This document shows positions 39,845 to 49,000 of a DNA stretch of 54,160 bases, one piece after another. The first letter of the stretch is position 1, and each line of letters opens with the position of its first letter. The notes beneath the pieces are model-generated. The model had not been told where the DNA came from, did not search any database, and saw nothing but the letters and a program-made list of their open reading frames with translations. The DNA comes from Sebaldella termitidis ATCC 33386 (GTDB taxonomy: Bacteria > Fusobacteriota > Fusobacteriia > Fusobacteriales > Leptotrichiaceae). Location of the stretch: NCBI RefSeq assembly GCF_000024405.1, contig NC_013518.1:1-54160 (forward strand), given 5' to 3'. A program made the position numbers and the translations under genes.

Positions 39845-41623
39845 TTAAAATTTTATTCCAAATGTCACATATACCTCATCTTCAGGCTTGCTTACATATC
39901 CTGATGCCTTATCAGGCTTCGTATATGCTATATCAAAATTAAATATTTCCCCGTAATACTTTACTCCTACTGCAAATCCCCTCATATATCCATATCTGTA
40001 TATATCATGCACCTCATTATTCCAGCTCTCTCCAAAATCATAGCCTATATACGGCGATATACTTCCTATCTTGGATATATTTAAGTTATATGACAGCTCA
40101 TTTTTTACATAATATCCTTTATCTCCTGATATGGAATCTCCTTTATATCCTCTTATTGTATATTCATCTCCCATACTTATCTTTTCACTTCCATAAAGCA
40201 CATCCTGTGTATATTGTCCTACTCCTACCAGTCTATATGTAAATCTTTGCTTTCCTATTGTCATCGGCTTATACCAGTTTATATTAACTCCATACTTGTC
40301 AAATCTTCCCTTTGGATCATCGATTTCTTTTTCATGATCATCTGCTGATCTGAACCACGGCAGTCCTCTGTCATATGAAACATCAAATCCCAGTATTCCT
40401 CCAAAGAAGCCTCTGCTGTAATTTATTCCAAGACTTCCTATTGTCAGTCTCCTGTCTACAAGCTGGACATCTTCAAAGTAATTCTGGTTTGTCTTTAGCT
40501 TTAGTCCTCCGTTTATACTTATCTTACTCATTTTATTTCTGTATACCACTCTGTCTGCATTCAGATTAAACTGGGTTGATCTCCCGCTTGTATCATACAG
40601 TCCGTTATATCCTTCACTGCTGCTTATATAGTAGGAATGACTGTAGCCTGTACTGAATGTCCAGTATCTGAACGGAAATGAATAGTTCAATGACCAGTCC
40701 TCATTGAACTTTTCCGGTTCCGCTTCTGTATCTGCTGGAAGAAGATCATCCTTATCCTTGATTATCGTTCCCGGCGGTATTGATGACGAGCCTGTATAAT
40801 CATTTCTCAAGGGTCTCTTATTCCTCCCTCTCTGATATGAAGCATAAAAACTGTCATTTATTCCCAAAAGATTATCCTTCGTAATATCTATCTTTGCTCT
40901 GTCTCTTCCTGTTGATTCATCTCCATAGTTATTATATGAGATATTTGCACTGAATGTCCTGCTCTGCTGGTTTTCTATCTGTAGTATAGAGCCTCCTGCT
41001 TCCTGTCCTGGTGCTATTTTTATCTCTACATTATTACTTGATACCCTGTTAAACTGATCTGTTGCCTGTTCTGTATCCTGTAATCTTAATATTCTCTTCT
41101 TATTCTTTGGAACTGACATAAATACCTTCATCCTGTCAGAGAAGGTATTTTCATTCAGGCTCGCTCCCTCTACTGTTCCGGGCAGAGTTATCAGTCTTAT
41201 CGTTCCCTCACTTAGGTTTTGTGTTTCGTCAAGCCTTACCCTTGTTGTTATATATCCCTTTTCTATATATTTATTATTAAGATCTGTCATAAGTTTGTTT
41301 ATATCCTTGGAGCTCAGCTTTCTGTTCAGATATTTCTTCGTTACGGCTTTTATCTCAGCTTTATTCAGAAGATTATATTCATCCTGCACTTCTATCTTTC
41401 TGATAAAGAACCTTACACTTGTATCGACCTCATCAGTACCATCTATTATTTGAGGTTCTTTTCCAAAATTTTCACGTTCTAACTCCCTTTGTCTTCTCTC
41501 TAATTCCTGCTGTCTTCTTTCATTTTCTATCGCAGCATTATTTCTTTCTATTATATCTCCCACTCCTGCTGAAAATACAATGCTTCCTAATAAAAAAAAT
41601 GCTAATATTATACTTTTATTCAT
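39845..41623 (-). CDS. cdiB: CdiB/FhaC-type outer-membrane transporter (TpsB)
   Basis: A 592-aa two-partner secretion pore. Signal peptide at residues 1-19, then a periplasmic charged helix (NNAAIENERRQQELERRQRE), POTRA domains (about 68-215, with FFIRKIEVQDEYNLLNKAEI) and a 16-strand barrel (about 225-592) ending in Phe. The conserved loop motif appears as TIRGYKGDSISGDKGYY (about 500-516), matching the RG[FY] motif of Omp85/TpsB proteins. AAGGAG precedes the ATG. It heads the operon cdiB-cdiA-cdiI and exports the adjacent exoprotein across the outer membrane. Confidence 0.93.
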   Translation of the reverse strand: MNKSIILAFFLLGSIVFSAGVGDIIERNNAAIENERRQQELERRQRELERENFGKEPQIIDGTDEVDTSVRFFIRKIEVQDEYNLLNKAEIKAVTKKYLNRKLSSKDINKLMTDLNNKYIEKGYITTRVRLDETQNLSEGTIRLITLPGTVEGASLNENTFSDRMKVFMSVPKNKKRILRLQDTEQATDQFNRVSSNNVEIKIAPGQEAGGSILQIENQQSRTFSANISYNNYGDESTGRDRAKIDITKDNLLGINDSFYASYQRGRNKRPLRNDYTGSSSIPPGTIIKDKDDLLPADTEAEPEKFNEDWSLNYSFPFRYWTFSTGYSHSYYISSSEGYNGLYDTSGRSTQFNLNADRVVYRNKMSKISINGGLKLKTNQNYFEDVQLVDRRLTIGSLGINYSRGFFGGILGFDVSYDRGLPWFRSADDHEKEIDDPKGRFDKYGVNINWYKPMTIGKQRFTYRLVGVGQYTQDVLYGSEKISMGDEYTIRGYKGDSISGDKGYYVKNELSYNLNISKIGSISPYIGYDFGESWNNEVHDIYRYGYMRGFAVGVKYYGEIFNFDIAYTKPDKASGYVSKPEDEVYVTFGIKF

Positions 41624-41777
41624 TTCTCTCCTTAAAAAAATAAAGCAAAAAATAAATGAGATATCCAGTAATTGTAATTAGTTTATTTAACTATGTACCA
41701 TTAATATTTCTTTTATTTGTTGCTTTTTATATTTTATATATTTCTTTTTTTAAACTTTGATTTACCTTAGTTTACTC

Positions 41778-41807
41778 ATTATACATTAAAATATCTCTTA
41801 TTGTCAA
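41778..41807 (-). promoter_or_regulatory. Promoter of the CDI operon
   Basis: TTGACA, an 18-bp spacer and TATAAT on the minus strand, leaving an AT-rich leader of about 145 nt before cdiB. Confidence 0.7.
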
Positions 41808-41850
41808 TTTATTTTTACTTTTTTGAGAATCTGTATCTAATCTTTTTATA

Positions 41851-41886
41851 ATAAAAAAGATAGTCCGTTTTATAGGAACTATCTAA
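41851..41886 (-). terminator. Terminator of the beta-barrel gene
   Basis: AGATAGTCC/GGAACTATCT hairpin followed by TTTTTTATT on the minus strand. Confidence 0.7.
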
Positions 41887-41920
41887 ATTACATGTTAACT
41901 ATATGTTATTATAAAGGGTC

Positions 41921-42592
41921 TTAAAAATTAAACTGATAACCAAATGATAAAGTCAGCTTTTTTATATCAAAATCATAGTCATTGTTAAAACCTTCTTTAT
42001 CCTCATAATTATATATTTTTTCTTCTGCTTCTGATTGTGTAATATCATAAGTAAGATCTACTAAAAAATTCTTATACTCTATTCCTACACCTATTCCATA
42101 ATATATTTTATCTTTCATTTTTGAATTATATTCTTCTACCAATTTTCCTGAATACATATTATTTAATTTAACATTTGTATCCCCTGAATTTATTGAGTAT
42201 CCTAAGTTAGCTTTCACATATGGTGTTATAGATGTAAAATTTCTGAAATTGTATCTTGCTGTAATATATACAGGAATGCTGTTTAAACTATCTGAATCAT
42301 AACTGTAATCAATATTTTCAGAATATACTCTTCTGTTTCCTGGCTGATCCATATCACTTTTTCTATACTCTAATCCTGCACCTATTTGAAAGTTAGTTAG
42401 TATTTCCCTTCTGTATTCAACACCAAAATGAAACCCATTTTCTACAAATTTGTCCAAGTCATATTCAGAATAAATATCTTTATCAAAACTCGTAGTACTT
42501 GACAAATCATATCCTCCTCTTATTTCAATTACATTCTGTCCCGCAAATGATAATGAACCTATTAAACCAATAATAAGCAATATCTTTTTCAT
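41921..42592 (-). CDS. Small outer-membrane beta-barrel protein (223 aa)
   Basis: Signal peptide MKKILLIIGLIGSLSFAG, then about eight predicted amphipathic strands (VIEIRGGYDLS, FHFGVEYRREI, FQIGAGLEYRKS, VYITARYNF, SITPYVKANLGYSI, YYGIGVGIEYKNF, LVDLTYDIT and KLTLSFGYQFNF) and a C-terminal Phe. This is the layout of OmpW/OmpA-like eight-strand barrels. AGGAGG precedes the ATG; it has its own promoter and terminator. Lying just upstream of the CDI operon it may be a surface cofactor, but it could be independent. Confidence 0.8.
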   Translation of the reverse strand: MKKILLIIGLIGSLSFAGQNVIEIRGGYDLSSTTSFDKDIYSEYDLDKFVENGFHFGVEYRREILTNFQIGAGLEYRKSDMDQPGNRRVYSENIDYSYDSDSLNSIPVYITARYNFRNFTSITPYVKANLGYSINSGDTNVKLNNMYSGKLVEEYNSKMKDKIYYGIGVGIEYKNFLVDLTYDITQSEAEEKIYNYEDKEGFNNDYDFDIKKLTLSFGYQFNF

Positions 42593-42631
42593 GTTCCCTC
42601 CTCATATTATAAAAAATTTAGTAACAAAGTA

Positions 42632-42661
42632 TTAATATCACATATTATATACAATTGTCAA
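42632..42661 (-). promoter_or_regulatory. Promoter of the beta-barrel gene
   Basis: TTGACA, an 18-bp spacer and TGATATTAA (extended -10) on the minus strand. Confidence 0.65.
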
Positions 42662-42774
42662 TTTTTTTAATTAGGCGAAATAACTATATTTTTCTTTTTC
42701 TATGAAAGACATACCTTAAATCCCGCTTTTAAAAATAGAGGGGGAGGTAAAAGGGATCACCCTTAATTTTTAGT

Positions 42775-42910
42775 AAAAATCAGTTTAAAGGACTCTATTT
42801 AAGAACTTTAAAGTTCCCTAGAGCATTTTTCACACGAGAGAAACCTTGTCCTTCCTCTCTTAATTTTAAACAACTCAAAGGAAAAAGAAAACATCAAATT
42901 AATGATGCTA
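42775..42910. repeat. Intergenic repeat downstream of an immunity-type gene, copy C (degenerate)
   Basis: Shares the order GACTC, CCC-AGAG-TTTTT, AGA, TCCTT, GGAAAAAG and ACATCAAA with copies A and B, but with many changes. It lies directly downstream of the Imm33-like gene. Confidence 0.5.
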
Positions 42911-43264
42911 TCTTTTTTTATTTATTCGATTTAATATTTCAGAAATAGAAAATTCCCTTTCAAGTTTAAGGTCATAAAAACCAACATGAATATCATTTTC
43001 ATACAACCAACATAAATCTGTTCCATAGGGAGCATGAAAAAGTGCTAAAATTATTGGATTAATATCATACATTGATTTTGCACTTAAAATTATAAAATTG
43101 TCACTGTTACTTATATATTCTTCGTCTTCATCAATTGCATAGAAATTCCAACCATTTAATTGAGGAATAGAACTTTTTTCCCTAAAAGAATATCTAATAG
43201 ATTTCCCATAAATTATATTTTTAGAAACAATAAAACCACCATAATTTTCATTTTTTATTTCCAT
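42908..43264 (-). CDS. Imm33-like (DUF2185) immunity protein (118 aa)
   Basis: Matches the DUF2185/Imm33 pattern: NYGGFIVSKNIIYGKSIRYSF, then QLNGWNFYAIDEDEEYI and MYDINPIILALFHAPYGTDL. Such proteins act as immunity proteins in polymorphic toxin loci. The ATG at 43264 follows AAGGAG at seven bases. No matching toxin is intact nearby, so it is an orphan. It overlaps the end of an ankyrin-repeat fragment, suggesting a stack of immunity genes left from earlier toxin cassettes. Confidence 0.75.
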   Translation of the reverse strand: MEIKNENYGGFIVSKNIIYGKSIRYSFREKSSIPQLNGWNFYAIDEDEEYISNSDNFIILSAKSMYDINPIILALFHAPYGTDLCWLYENDIHVGFYDLKLEREFSISEILNRINKKR

Positions 43265-43413
43265 CTTCAAACTCCTTTATAATTTTCAAAGCATCATTTC
43301 TCCATGATAATTTTTTCATATAATCAATACATGTTTTCCCGAAACTATCTTTCATGTTATAATTTACTCCACTTTTTAATAAACATTTATAAACCTGTTT
43401 TAATTCAATTGTT
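43248..43413 (-). pseudogene. C-terminal fragment of an ankyrin-repeat protein
   Basis: The minus-strand frame reads TIELKQVYKCLLKSGVNYN, then KDSFGKTCIDYMKK and LKIIKEFEDG, an ankyrin-type repeat (LL..G.N.N..D..G.T..D). A stop codon lies directly upstream and no start is present. Its TGA lies inside the Imm33-like gene. Probably the end of a former ankyrin-type immunity protein. Confidence 0.55.
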
Positions 43414-43425
43414 TATACCCTGTTT

Positions 43426-43731
43426 TCAAGTATTATATATCGTTATTTTCTGCCAATGTATAATGGTTGACATTTCACAAAAATCTTCCCAAGTTTCAAA
43501 AATATCTATTATTAATTTTGAATTTATAAATGTTTCTCTACAAAAATCTTCCATTGTTATTTCACTATTTTTATATTTTTCTTTTTTTCTCAATCTTCTA
43601 TACTTACCTATTAATTCTGCTATTGTATATTTTTTTTCTCTTTTCTTTGTTATCTTTCCATTTCTTTTACAATGATCCTTCAATTGATTCAATATATCTT
43701 TATCACTATATTTATCCCTAGAATTAGCCAT
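43426..43731 (-). CDS. Hypothetical protein with HNH-associated repeat-like pattern (101 aa)
   Basis: A basic 101-aa protein. ILNQLKDHCKRNGKITKKRE at the start and NSKLIIDIFETWEDFCEM near the end fit the layout of the homing-endonuclease-associated repeat (L..L....G..P... then ...I...FG.W..F), a DNA-binding module. GGAGG precedes the ATG by six bases. No HNH catalytic part is present, so this is either an accessory protein or a truncated remnant. It lies directly upstream of the ankyrin fragment. Confidence 0.5.
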   Translation of the reverse strand: MANSRDKYSDKDILNQLKDHCKRNGKITKKREKKYTIAELIGKYRRLRKKEKYKNSEITMEDFCRETFINSKLIIDIFETWEDFCEMSTIIHWQKITIYNT

Positions 43732-43795
43732 ATCATCCTCCTAGTTTTATATTACATAACTTAACACAATTTTCCTTTTTATTCAAACTTATAAA

Positions 43796-43822
43796 TAAAA
43801 AACTACTTCAGCATTGAAGTAG
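43796..43822 (-). terminator. Terminator beside the gene fragment
   Basis: CTACTTCA-GCAT-TGAAGTAG with TTTTTT on the minus strand; similar to the hairpin at 240-267. Confidence 0.7.
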
Positions 43823-43835
43823 CACTCATTTTAAT

Positions 43836-43868
43836 TTATATTTTTAACCAATTTCTATAAATATCCAA
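43836..43868 (-). pseudogene. Tail fragment of the 67-aa gene at 278-481
   Basis: Ten codons read LDIYRNWLKI plus stop, matching the last eight residues of the 67-aa protein (IYRNWLKI), followed in both places by a terminator. The upstream part is gone, replaced by insertion-sequence debris. Confidence 0.6.
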
Positions 43869-43921
43869 ATACTAAAAAAAAAACTGTCTAAATTTTTGTT
43901 GCCATTCCAAAATGAAAAAAT

Positions 43922-44269
43922 ATGCTTAGAAGTATTATAAATACTAGTATATTTTTACAGCTTACATCTAGTAACACCAATACTGGTACTACCCCTAATA
44001 AATACGATTTGGTAATATTGGATAAACTGGACTATATATCATTTGATAAAGAAGGGAGTAAAATACTTTTTAATTTACTATCGGATAAAAATGAAAATGG
44101 TTCAATAGTAATAACAACCAATTTAGTATTTGAAAGGTGAGATGAAATATTTAAAGATCCTGTATTGACAGGAGCAGTGGTAGACAGGCTTGCTCATAAA
44201 GCTCATATTCATAATCTTTCAGGAGAAAGTTATAGAATTAAAGAAACTAAAAAGTTACTTAAAAAATAA
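43922..44269 (+). pseudogene. IstB-like ATPase fragment (IS21 family)
   Basis: The frame contains the IstB/DnaC-like signature KYDLVILDKLDYISFDKEG, then LFNLLSDKNENGSIVITTN and FER, a TGA where family members have Trp, and continues in the same frame as DEIFKDPVLTGAVVDRLAHK to a stop at 44267-44269. The N-terminal half with Walker A is missing, as is istA. It is the 3' end of a dead IS21-family element. Confidence 0.8.
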
Positions 44270-44487
44270 TTGGTACACTTTTAAATTGACAAATACACGT
44301 ATAATTTCGTTTCATTATTCAAGGTAAATTCCAGCTGTAAAAATATGAAAAAACAAGAAACCCTGTTAAATCAGCCTTTCTTGTTTTTATTCATTTCTCA
44401 TACCGTATAATTCCGTTTCGTTGTTCTAATAGCACACATTTTTTTATGACTATATCTTTTTTGATACAGCCTCTTTTTATTTTAAAA

Positions 44488-45039
44488 TTATTTAGGTGTT
44501 TTTGATTTAATCTCTGCCATTTCTTTTTTTCTTTGAAATAGTATTTCTTCTCTTTCTAATTGTTCTAGCTTCTTTCTTTTTTCTTCATCATCATGATAAT
44601 CATCTGTTAAAGTTCTCAGATCTTTCAAGTCTACATCTTTATTTACTTCATAATTCATTTTCTCTTTTTGATGTAGATTTATTTTCCCTTTATATTTTTC
44701 CGAAATTGTACCATTATCTATGTTTATTTTTAATTCTGTTCGACATTCATCACATTGTTGATCAACTATTCCATGATTTTGATCTGAACTTAAGTATAAC
44801 TCTCCATTACATACAGGACAGACTGAAATAATTTTGTATTTTAATTTAGTTTTATCTTTTTTCAATGTTATTAAAATTAATATTATTCCTATAATTGTTC
44901 CGATAGGAATAAAAAATAATAAAATTATTCCTATTAATCTTAATGTAAAAGTTTTAGTTTTATACCAAAATCTCCCTGTTGTTTTTTGTTTTTCAACTGA
45001 GACGTATCCCTTCCTTCTTAGTGTTTGTTTATCTTCCAA
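44488..45039 (-). CDS. Membrane protein with a zinc ribbon (183 aa)
   Basis: Two closely spaced hydrophobic stretches (about 33-60, TLRLIGIILLFFIPIGTIIG and following) form one hairpin or two helices. Then comes a Cys4 site (CPVCNGELYL and CDEC, about 74-103) and a charged C-terminal coiled coil (KKLEQLEREEILFQRKK). TTG at 45039 is the likely start, 11 bases after GGAGG; a TTG seven codons earlier would overlap that site. It lies between two insertion-sequence fragments. Function unknown. Confidence 0.6.
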   Translation of the reverse strand: MEDKQTLRRKGYVSVEKQKTTGRFWYKTKTFTLRLIGIILLFFIPIGTIIGIILILITLKKDKTKLKYKIISVCPVCNGELYLSSDQNHGIVDQQCDECRTELKINIDNGTISEKYKGKINLHQKEKMNYEVNKDVDLKDLRTLTDDYHDDEEKRKKLEQLEREEILFQRKKEMAEIKSKTPK

Positions 45040-45082
45040 TGTAAAATCTTCCTCCTTCAAACTTATTGTATTTTTAATTCAA

Positions 45083-45331
45083 TTAAAACTTATAAAAACG
45101 TACTGTAGTTACTTTTTCCATGCGTAGTAGGTTAATATAAAGTGATTTTATCACAGTTTCTAAATAACTTGTTTCATCTTTATACTTCTCTTTTATTTCT
45201 TTTTTCTCTCGTTTTAACCATTCTCTTATTGTATTTGAACTTACTCCATACTCCTGGGATAGATACTTTTTCGTCTTCTCTTGAATATACAGTTCTACTA
45301 TCATTTTCTTAAATTCTTCTGCATACCTTTT
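45083..45331 (-). pseudogene. IS3-family transposase OrfA fragment
   Basis: KRYAEEFKKMIVELY, then KYLSQEYGVSSNTIREWLK is the N-terminal helix-turn-helix of an IS3-type OrfA. The expected leucine-zipper end is replaced by unrelated residues, no proper start is present and there is no OrfB. It is a degraded element. Confidence 0.7.
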
Positions 45332-45391
45332 TCCTAAGTTTTTCCATTCCTGCCACTCCCAATTTTTAGTTTATCACAACTTCACTTTTCT

Positions 45392-45964
45392 TCACAATCG
45401 TTGTCCTAAAATTTGAGTCCGATCCATATTATTTCCCCAAAAAGATTCTGAAATTTCTTGTATTTCTTCTTCATTTAAATTCTTCTTTTTTACTAATTTA
45501 TTTATATACAATACTTCGTATATTGAGCCCATAAACATACTTAACTTTAATAATATTTTATTTTCCTCTTCCAAACTATCTTTCTCTTCTAACAATAATT
45601 TCTTAAACTTAATCAGAATATCCTGAGATTCCAGCTCTTTATCCAAAAAACATGTTCCTTTCATACTTAATAAAAAGCAAAGTATCTCTTCGCGTTCCTC
45701 TAAAAATTTTATCAGTGATTTCGTCAGATTGTATAAATAGTCCCTTTTGTTCTCTTTTTTCCTTACTTTATTTAAATTTTTTATTATTTCTTCAGCCGAA
45801 TAATCTGCTGCCTCTTTATATATATCACTTTTATTTTTAAAATGATAATACAGATTTCCAGGACTTAATTCCAGCCTCTTTACTATTTCTCCTATCGAAG
45901 CTTTCTCCAGTTTCTTCTCTTTTATCAGTTCCAACGTTATTTTAATTACATCCTTTTTATCCAT
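45392..45964 (-). CDS. TetR/AcrR-family regulator (190 aa)
   Basis: The N-terminal HTH domain is typical TetR: MDKKDVIKITLELIKEK, SIGEIVKRLELSPGNLYYHF, KNKSDIYKEA. The rest is a helical ligand/dimer domain with no assigned effector. ATG at 45964 follows AAAGGATAAG; the frame extends 17 codons further but without a ribosome binding site. It lies downstream of the large autotransporter, whose operon it may control: a 20-bp inverted repeat flanks that operon's promoter (53832-53986). That link is inference. Confidence 0.88.
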   Translation of the reverse strand: MDKKDVIKITLELIKEKKLEKASIGEIVKRLELSPGNLYYHFKNKSDIYKEAADYSAEEIIKNLNKVRKKENKRDYLYNLTKSLIKFLEEREEILCFLLSMKGTCFLDKELESQDILIKFKKLLLEEKDSLEEENKILLKLSMFMGSIYEVLYINKLVKKKNLNEEEIQEISESFWGNNMDRTQILGQRL

Positions 45965-45993
45965 TCTTATCCTTTCAGAGATAAGAAAAGAGT

Positions 45994-46030
45994 GTTTCCG
46001 GTGTGAACATACCAAGTTTTTTCCGGAAAC
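45994..46030. repeat. Inverted repeat between the autotransporter and tetR genes
   Basis: GTTTCCGG and CCGGAAAC pair perfectly across 21 bases. It lies 25-60 bp downstream of the autotransporter stop and 30 bp before tetR, so it may be a terminator, a TetR operator, or both. Confidence 0.55.
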
Positions 46031-46053
46031 CCTCTACTTTCTCTTTTTATTAA

Positions 46054-49000
46054 TTAAAATACTGCCTTTAAAGTTACTCCTGCTCTGTAATCATTTTCCT
46101 TATCATTTCCTGTTGAGTACTCTCCTGTAAGGAATATTCCATATCTGTCTTCTACCTCTACTCCTATTGCCGCTTTTGTTCTGAATGTTCCTTTTTCATC
46201 TTCCGGCTTCGACAATTTATGATAGCCGTCTTCTATGGCTACCAATCTTGCCTTTTCTCTTTCATTAAGGTCTGCAAGCTCATATTCATATGCAAGGTCA
46301 AGTGTTCCTTTCAGCTGCCATGCTGTCTTAGCTCCTAAAGGTATTGCCCCTTTCAGCTCTACCCCGGCTCTAGGCTTCGCACTCCATGCATCATTTCCTT
46401 CCACCTCAAGGGCTTCCAGTCCGCTTTCATTAAATGTAGGTCTTGTCACATACATTGCTCTGAATGCTCCATATGGCATTATACTTGCTTTTTTTCCTAA
46501 TCCGAATTCTTTCCCGAGTATATTGTCACTTGTTATACTGTATGTTTCATATGTCCCGTTCATTTCTGATCTGCTGTTTGGGCTTGGCCAGTCTATATTT
46601 CTGTCCACATTATGGATACTTGCTCTTCCTGTCAGGTCATTTACTATTTTCCATCCATTTGATCTATACTTGTTATGTACTCCCAGCTGGATTGTATCTA
46701 CCCATTCTTCACTTTCATTTCCGTCTTTGAATTCAAAGCCTGTATGAACATATCCTAATGAATAACCGAATGTATGTTTATATGTTCTTTCCACTTCTCT
46801 TAATGCCAGTACTCCTGTTGTCGTATAATCATAACCTGTTGCTCCGTCAGTTTCTTCTTTATTTTTACCTTTTCCTGCTATTACACTTATTTTTACATTT
46901 TCTTTTGTATTATTTGTTGAATCCTGTAATAAATGTAATGAATTTTCAAATGTTTTTGCTATGTCGTCTTCTCTTTGGTTTATATTAGCATATACATTTC
47001 CTGCAAGACTTGCCATTACTCTTCTGAATTCCGGTTCTTGATCTGTTTCAATCATATCTATTTTGTTGAATATTTCTATCGCTTTGTCAGATATTCCATC
47101 GGTTCCATACTTTGAATCTAATGCTAATCCAAAATCTTCATACCATAAACCGTTAGTAAAATCATCATAAGGTATTTTTTCCATCCATATATCTATATTC
47201 CCTAAAGAATTTACTTCTGGTGTTGCTCTCCAAGTAAGTGATTTACTTATTACATGAACTGTTCCGGAATTTGGTCCTCCTCCCGGAGTTGTCGGGTTAA
47301 ATACATCTTTTAATTTATAAACATTTGCATTAGTTCCCTGTGTAAAACTTGCCAGTATCTGAACAGGATTTTCTTCACTTACACTAAAATATGGTGCATT
47401 TATCTGTACAGAATCTGCTACAAATTTTGCTCCGTCATCTGCTGAGCCTGCAGCTGCCGGTCTTATTGTAGAAGGATCTACTTTTATTGCTACTACTACT
47501 CCCTCATTTGAAAAATATTCACTTACATTTATCACTCCGGAATTAACTATACTAGGTGTTGGATAGCTATTCCCCATACTTGAGATCACTTTATTTCCAT
47601 TTATAGTTGTATTTCCCAGAACTGTTCCTTCTCCAAACAATCCACCTGCACTTACTATATCAGTCCCGCTCCCTTTTCCTATTCCTATATTGTTATTCCC
47701 AGAACCAATATTTATTGTTCCCTTATTTTCTATACTTCCGCCAGTATTTCCATATATCCCAATACCATTATCGGCATTTAAATTTATTATCCCGCTATTT
47801 CCGTTTATTAATGTTGAAGTAACACCAGCCATTCCTATTCCGTCATTACCATTTACATCGATAGTTCCTTCATTTATAATTATTCCATTCTCTGCATATA
47901 AACCTATTGCTCCAGCTCCGTTCAGTATTATATGTCCATAGTTTTCTGCAATGGTTGCTGTATTATTATCTTTTATATAAATTCCAATTCCGCCTGCTCC
48001 TACTTCTATGTCTGAATGGTTTTCTATTTTTGCTCCTTCACCATAGAGCCCTACTGCATATTTATTACTTGGATCTGAAGGGTTACTTGGTACAGGTACA
48101 TTAGAATTCCCTACATATATTTTCCCGGCACCAGTACTTAATATATAACCATTTTTATTATAAATACCTATATTTCCTATTTTACCTGTAGCATCTATAA
48201 CTGAAGTATTTGATACATATTCTCCATTTGTGGCATAAACCGCCACATTTTCGTCACCAGTCATAGTTATAGGAAAATTATTTGTTATTGTTCCCCCGCC
48301 AGTTGAATAGACCAGAACCTCATTTGTCCCCATATTTATAGCGGCATTATTTACGAAACCTGCTCCTGTTTCTAATACTACACCATAGTTATTACTCCCT
48401 ATACTAAGATTAGAGCTTGTATTTGTTATAACAGAATTATTTGTCCCATATACTCCGACTGCTTCATTATTACCCTGCAACATGATCTGTGAAGTTGGTG
48501 ATAATGTAACTAGATCTCCATTACTATATATTCCGACTCCTCCGCTTCCAACTGTTATTTTTCCATTCTGTTGAATAGTTCCACTTAAAGTCGGATGCCC
48601 AAACTTATATATTCCCAGAGAACCTGACCCTACTTCTATTTCTCCGTCATTTATGATAACTTCATCTTCATTTTCACTGTATATCCCTACTGCCGGATTA
48701 GAAGGATTAGTCGAATTTCCTATTTTTATCTTTCCAGTTCCAGTATTCCAAATGACTGCCGTACTTCCCGGAGAAGCTACAGAGAACATTCCTATTGAAT
48801 CTACTCCGCTTAAATCAATCGTCCCGCTGTTCAACATAGGAGTTACGCCGGATGCATACATTCCCACTGAATTTGCCATAGTTCCGTTAATCATATTTGT
48901 ATTTTCTACCTGTGCTATACCTTCCGCATATAATCCCTGCGAACTCTGGCCTACTGTTATAACTCCATTATTTTTTATAGTTCCCATTCCGTTTTTACCA

